DNA of 64,000 nt, from NCBI GenBank assembly GCA_028023455.1, contig JAQFVV010006637.1, positions 374,001 through 438,000 on the forward strand, in the 5' to 3' direction. Source of the DNA: Epiperipatus broadwayi (Eukaryota > Onychophora > Udeonychophora > Euonychophora > Peripatidae). Position 1 is the first letter of the stretch, and every line of letters begins with the position of its first letter. Both the position numbers and the translations under genes were made by a program. The notes beneath the pieces are model-generated. The model worked only from the letters and a program-made list of their open reading frames with translations, ran no database searches and was not told the DNA's origin. Below, in pieces: positions 60,799 to 64,000 of this stretch.

Positions 60799-61010
60799 AG
60801 ATGTGATATGTTGGACTATTTTAATAATCTATGAGTGAATGTTGAATGTATAGAAAATTTTAAACTTTTCAAATTGAAACAACATGTGTGTTGTCTTTTT
60901 GCATGTTATTACAAACAAGTTGTTTGTATTTGGAAAGTTTAAAGTTTAAAATTTTTTATACATTCAACATTCATTCACAGATGATGGAAATAATCCAATA
61001 TATCACATCT
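60799..61010. mobile_element. Fold-back element, about 90-bp arms
   Basis: AGATGTGATATGTTGGA... (60799-60883) is the inverted copy of 60919-61010 (...TCCAATATATCACATCT) with modest divergence. The loop is 35 bases. No ORF. It is flanked by AT-rich DNA. Confidence 0.85.
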
Positions 61011-61280
61011 AATTGTATACCATCATCATAAACCTTCAGGAAAACGTTTCTATTTATAGTGAAACGAAATAATTCATGGATGAATGAAATAATAATTTTA
61101 ATTGGCCCTACAAGTTTACAATATCAATGATATCTAACTAAATATATAATTCAATAATTGATTTCTAATTACAAACTAAATAAAATAAAAATATTGCTAA
61201 CTCAGCTATATGATTCCACTAATATAAAATACACTCTTACTAACTATGTTCATAATATTCATTTTATATAAAGTGCAGAT

Positions 61281-61593
61281 AGTTAGTTGAAATTAAATTG
61301 AAAGGCTGCAAACCTTTCAGGCTTATTATAATACTTATCTGACAGCCAATCAGATGTTATGATGGCTGTCTGAGTGATCAAACCATAAACACAAGACAGA
61401 ATTTTATAAGAAAAGGGCAGTCCACCCTTTTTTTTACTCGTCTTTCTATATATCTAAGCCAGTCTGAAGTATTTAGGTTTGAAAGCTGAGGGTTGATCAT
61501 TCAGACAGCCATCATAACATTTGATTGGCTGTCAGATAAGTATTACAATAAGCAGGAAAGGTTTTCAGCCTTTCAATTTAATTTCAACCAACT
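61281..61593. mobile_element. Fold-back MITE, family M2, copy 2
   Basis: The arms AGTTAGTTGAAATTAAATTGAAAGGCTG... and ...CAGCCTTTCAATTTAATTTCAACCAACT include CTGACAGCCAATCAGATGTTATGATGGCTGTC. The interior (TCGTCTTTCTATATATCTAAGCCAGTCTG, TTTGAAAGCTGA) matches the core of the element at 57919-58380, but the arm sequences differ strongly. No ORF. Confidence 0.85.
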
Positions 61594-61863
61594 ATGTTCA
61601 ATTACAATAAGATTAAATACTTAATAATAATACAAAATCAATTATCCCAACATATCTTTCTATTTTCTCCAACTTAATATATTATAAAATAAAATCATCC
61701 TCCTAAATAACCTTAAGATTTTTAGTATCCAATCATAACAACATGTAAAATAAATGATAGATTCCTATTTGATGCTTATTCCAACAATTGACAAATCACA
61801 TCCAGTTATTCTTCACTTTACTAAAGCTAAGTTATTAAAACTTTAGACATGAAATATTCACAA

Positions 61864-61925
61864 AGGCAAAACTCTCCATCCAGTAGCACCACCCAGTGCA
61901 AGCATAAAGAATGGCAATCATGTGA
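61864..61925. repeat. M1-like MITE half copy
   Basis: AGGCAAAACTCTCCATCCAGTAGCACCACCCAGTGCAAGC resembles the outer arm of the MITEs at 27057 and 52593 (GGCAAAACTGTCCATACAGTAGTGCCACCCTGTGCC). No second arm is seen nearby, so it is a truncated copy or an isolated end. Confidence 0.5.
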
Positions 61926-64000
61926 CATATGAAAGATTGCTAGATTTATTATAATCAAATATTAAAATTTAATATTTAAACTAAATTTTTGATCCACACT
62001 AACAATATTTTAAGATAATTAAAGCAAATCATTCTAATTTGTGATGAAATAAAATATATTACTATTATCAGCCTGAATAAGATTATTCTAAAATTGATTA
62101 TATACTGACATCATATAACATCCTTTTTAATTAATATTGACTTAAAATAGATCATATGAACATTTCATTGGAACTACCTTTCACTCTTCAATAATTATCA
62201 TATTTGCACCTTTATCAATAATCAAATCACTTCATATATAATTTCTATTTTAGTATATCTATTACTTGTTACTAACAAAATAATTACAATAAGCTTACAA
62301 TTACTTATTAAATATTTAAGAATATCAAATCAATTAATTTACTGCTGGATAAAATCTATACCTAGTCAGTTAATAAGCATTAAATTCAATACAAAAAATG
62401 ATATGTAATTACACTTTCTTACAAACCCTGGGATTTGATTTCAATTACTTTTATAACTGTTTCTAATGAATTATTTGGTATGGTCAATTAGAAAATGTCA
62501 GTCTCATTCAAATGTGGTTAACCAATAAAGTTGTAGTGTAAAATTGAATGACAACCAAGCAACTTTATTTGTTTTAATTAATTGAAATTTTATTACCAAA
62601 TTGACATAAATTAAAATCAAAAATATATATGGCAAATAAACATTTAAAATATGTGCAGATAGTCTGATTATGTTTTAAGCAATAGGTTTTCAATTGACAT
62701 TAACTTCATTTTTGAATTGATAATTGCACATATATCTCACTTATTGGATACTAAATACAAACATATGTTTATGTAATACAAAAAAAAATGTATAATATTT
62801 ATACTTTCCAAAATATAAGAGAGTTCAAAATATATTTTATTTTTATACTTTATATAAAAATATAGTTAATCAAAATGTATAAAAAAAATATAGAAATGAA
62901 TCTACTTATTTGTTAATAAAAAAAATTTAAAAATGAATATTTTAAATTAAAAACATAATTACTATTCTGTAAGATATAAATTCAAACTTAGAAAAATATA
63001 GCTCTTTTATATTTAGGTATATAAATAGATCACTACTTAATATAAAATTATACTACTATTTATATCAATAAATAGCACATATATTAATTAAAAAGAAAAC
63101 AAAATATATAGCAATAATTATGATAAATATAAGCAAACAACCTGAGTAATTGTCTTTAAACCTAAAGTAGCATCACAGTTCTAGTATTTATTTTTTAAAT
63201 TACAATCCAACGACATTTTGTTATTCCAGAGAAAGTATAAATATCACAAAAACTATAAAATATGAAGCATGTTTTGTTAATTCCAATATTTTACAAATAT
63301 CCAATTTATCTTTTCTTTCAGAGGATATTTGATCTATATAATGTTATAAGTGTGCAAACACTAATTTGCTTTCATGACGATGCAATAGAGATATATTTCA
63401 TTTAGCAAATAATCAGTTTATAAGATATTAAAAGCAGACACTAGTTTCATCCATAATGATGCTAAAAGAAAATTGAATCAATTTCTATCCTGTGAATAAA
63501 TAATACTCAAGTTCATAAAATTATATTAGTAGGTGACCATAATCTTTGTACACATTTTTCTGCTGTTAATACATTTAGTATGTGGATGAATGAACTGTTC
63601 TTGAAGTCAGTGTGTGAGTTGATATAGTTTTTAAAGTCTTAGTATTTGTTTTGATATTGTTTCACACTTATTGTGTTTTGATTTGCATATATTTTTGGAC
63701 CAAGTATATATGTTTTTGTGTATATGAGTATGATTGCAGTTTATATTTTCATATGTTATTAATAATTTATACCTTGTTCATTTATTAATTTATATGCGGC
63801 TTTGTGACTGGTACCAATTTTGGCATTTATGTGAATGGTTTCTGTTACTACTTCCTCCATGAGAGAGAGAATGTGGTTTATTTGCTTTGGCACTTCTGTC
63901 CATATATTTATTACCATCCATTTTGCATGTCATTAGAGTGTATTTTATTATGTGAGAACATTTAAGGCATATCCATTTATGCAGTTGTTTTTGCTATCTG
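61926..64000. other. AT-rich DNA, nothing recognised
   Basis: Two kilobases without supported ORF, repeat or element on either strand. Confidence 0.45.

Overview
This window is AT-rich (roughly 70% or more A+T by eye), intron-bearing DNA from a non-vertebrate animal. The evidence is one split host gene with GT-AG introns, many TA microsatellites, and a dense load of metazoan transposons: Merlin, mariner, Penelope-like GIY-YIG, RTE-type non-LTR and Gypsy-type LTR elements. I cannot name the species. A mollusc or another lophotrochozoan is a guess from the repeat mix.

The one host gene I recognise is an animal lipoxygenase on the + strand. Its 3' part is spread over the window: exons at 17967-18078, 20720-20811 and the terminal exon at 59208-59526. 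The second and terminal exons are separated by about 38.4 kb of transposon-filled sequence. The exon that should carry the next two iron ligands was not found there, and the protein ends in Thr rather than the usual Ile.

Region by region. 1-9 kb: a fold-back element, then a recent LTR-type retroelement with nearly identical 1.1-kb direct repeats. Its minus-strand ORF contains thirteen copies of a roughly 16-residue W-x-x-E-S repeat. The right repeat runs into a 500-N gap at 8528-9027. 9-15 kb: AT-rich DNA with five GC-richer islands and a few exon-like open frames of unknown identity. 18-28 kb: hairpin elements, a mariner fossil, a Penelope-like cluster in alternating orientation around a TA array, and a Merlin transposase broken by only two nonsense codons. 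30-32 kb: fold-back elements. 37.2-46.4 kb: an element bounded by inverted arms of about 2.2 kb, holding a decayed RTE-type LINE and a GC-rich fold-back. 46.5-57.4 kb: a Gypsy-type element with two LTRs, interrupted by a second long-inverted-repeat element (48.0-53.4 kb). That second element contains an RTE copy with an inverted 5' half and an unidentified exon-like ORF. 57.9-61.6 kb: a third RTE scrap, the lipoxygenase end, a degenerate tandem repeat and three more fold-back elements. 61.6-64 kb: no gene seen.

No tRNA gene, rRNA, CRISPR array or bacterial operon was seen. The genes do not form a pathway. The story is one lipoxygenase gene whose introns have been a landing site for successive, nested transposon insertions.
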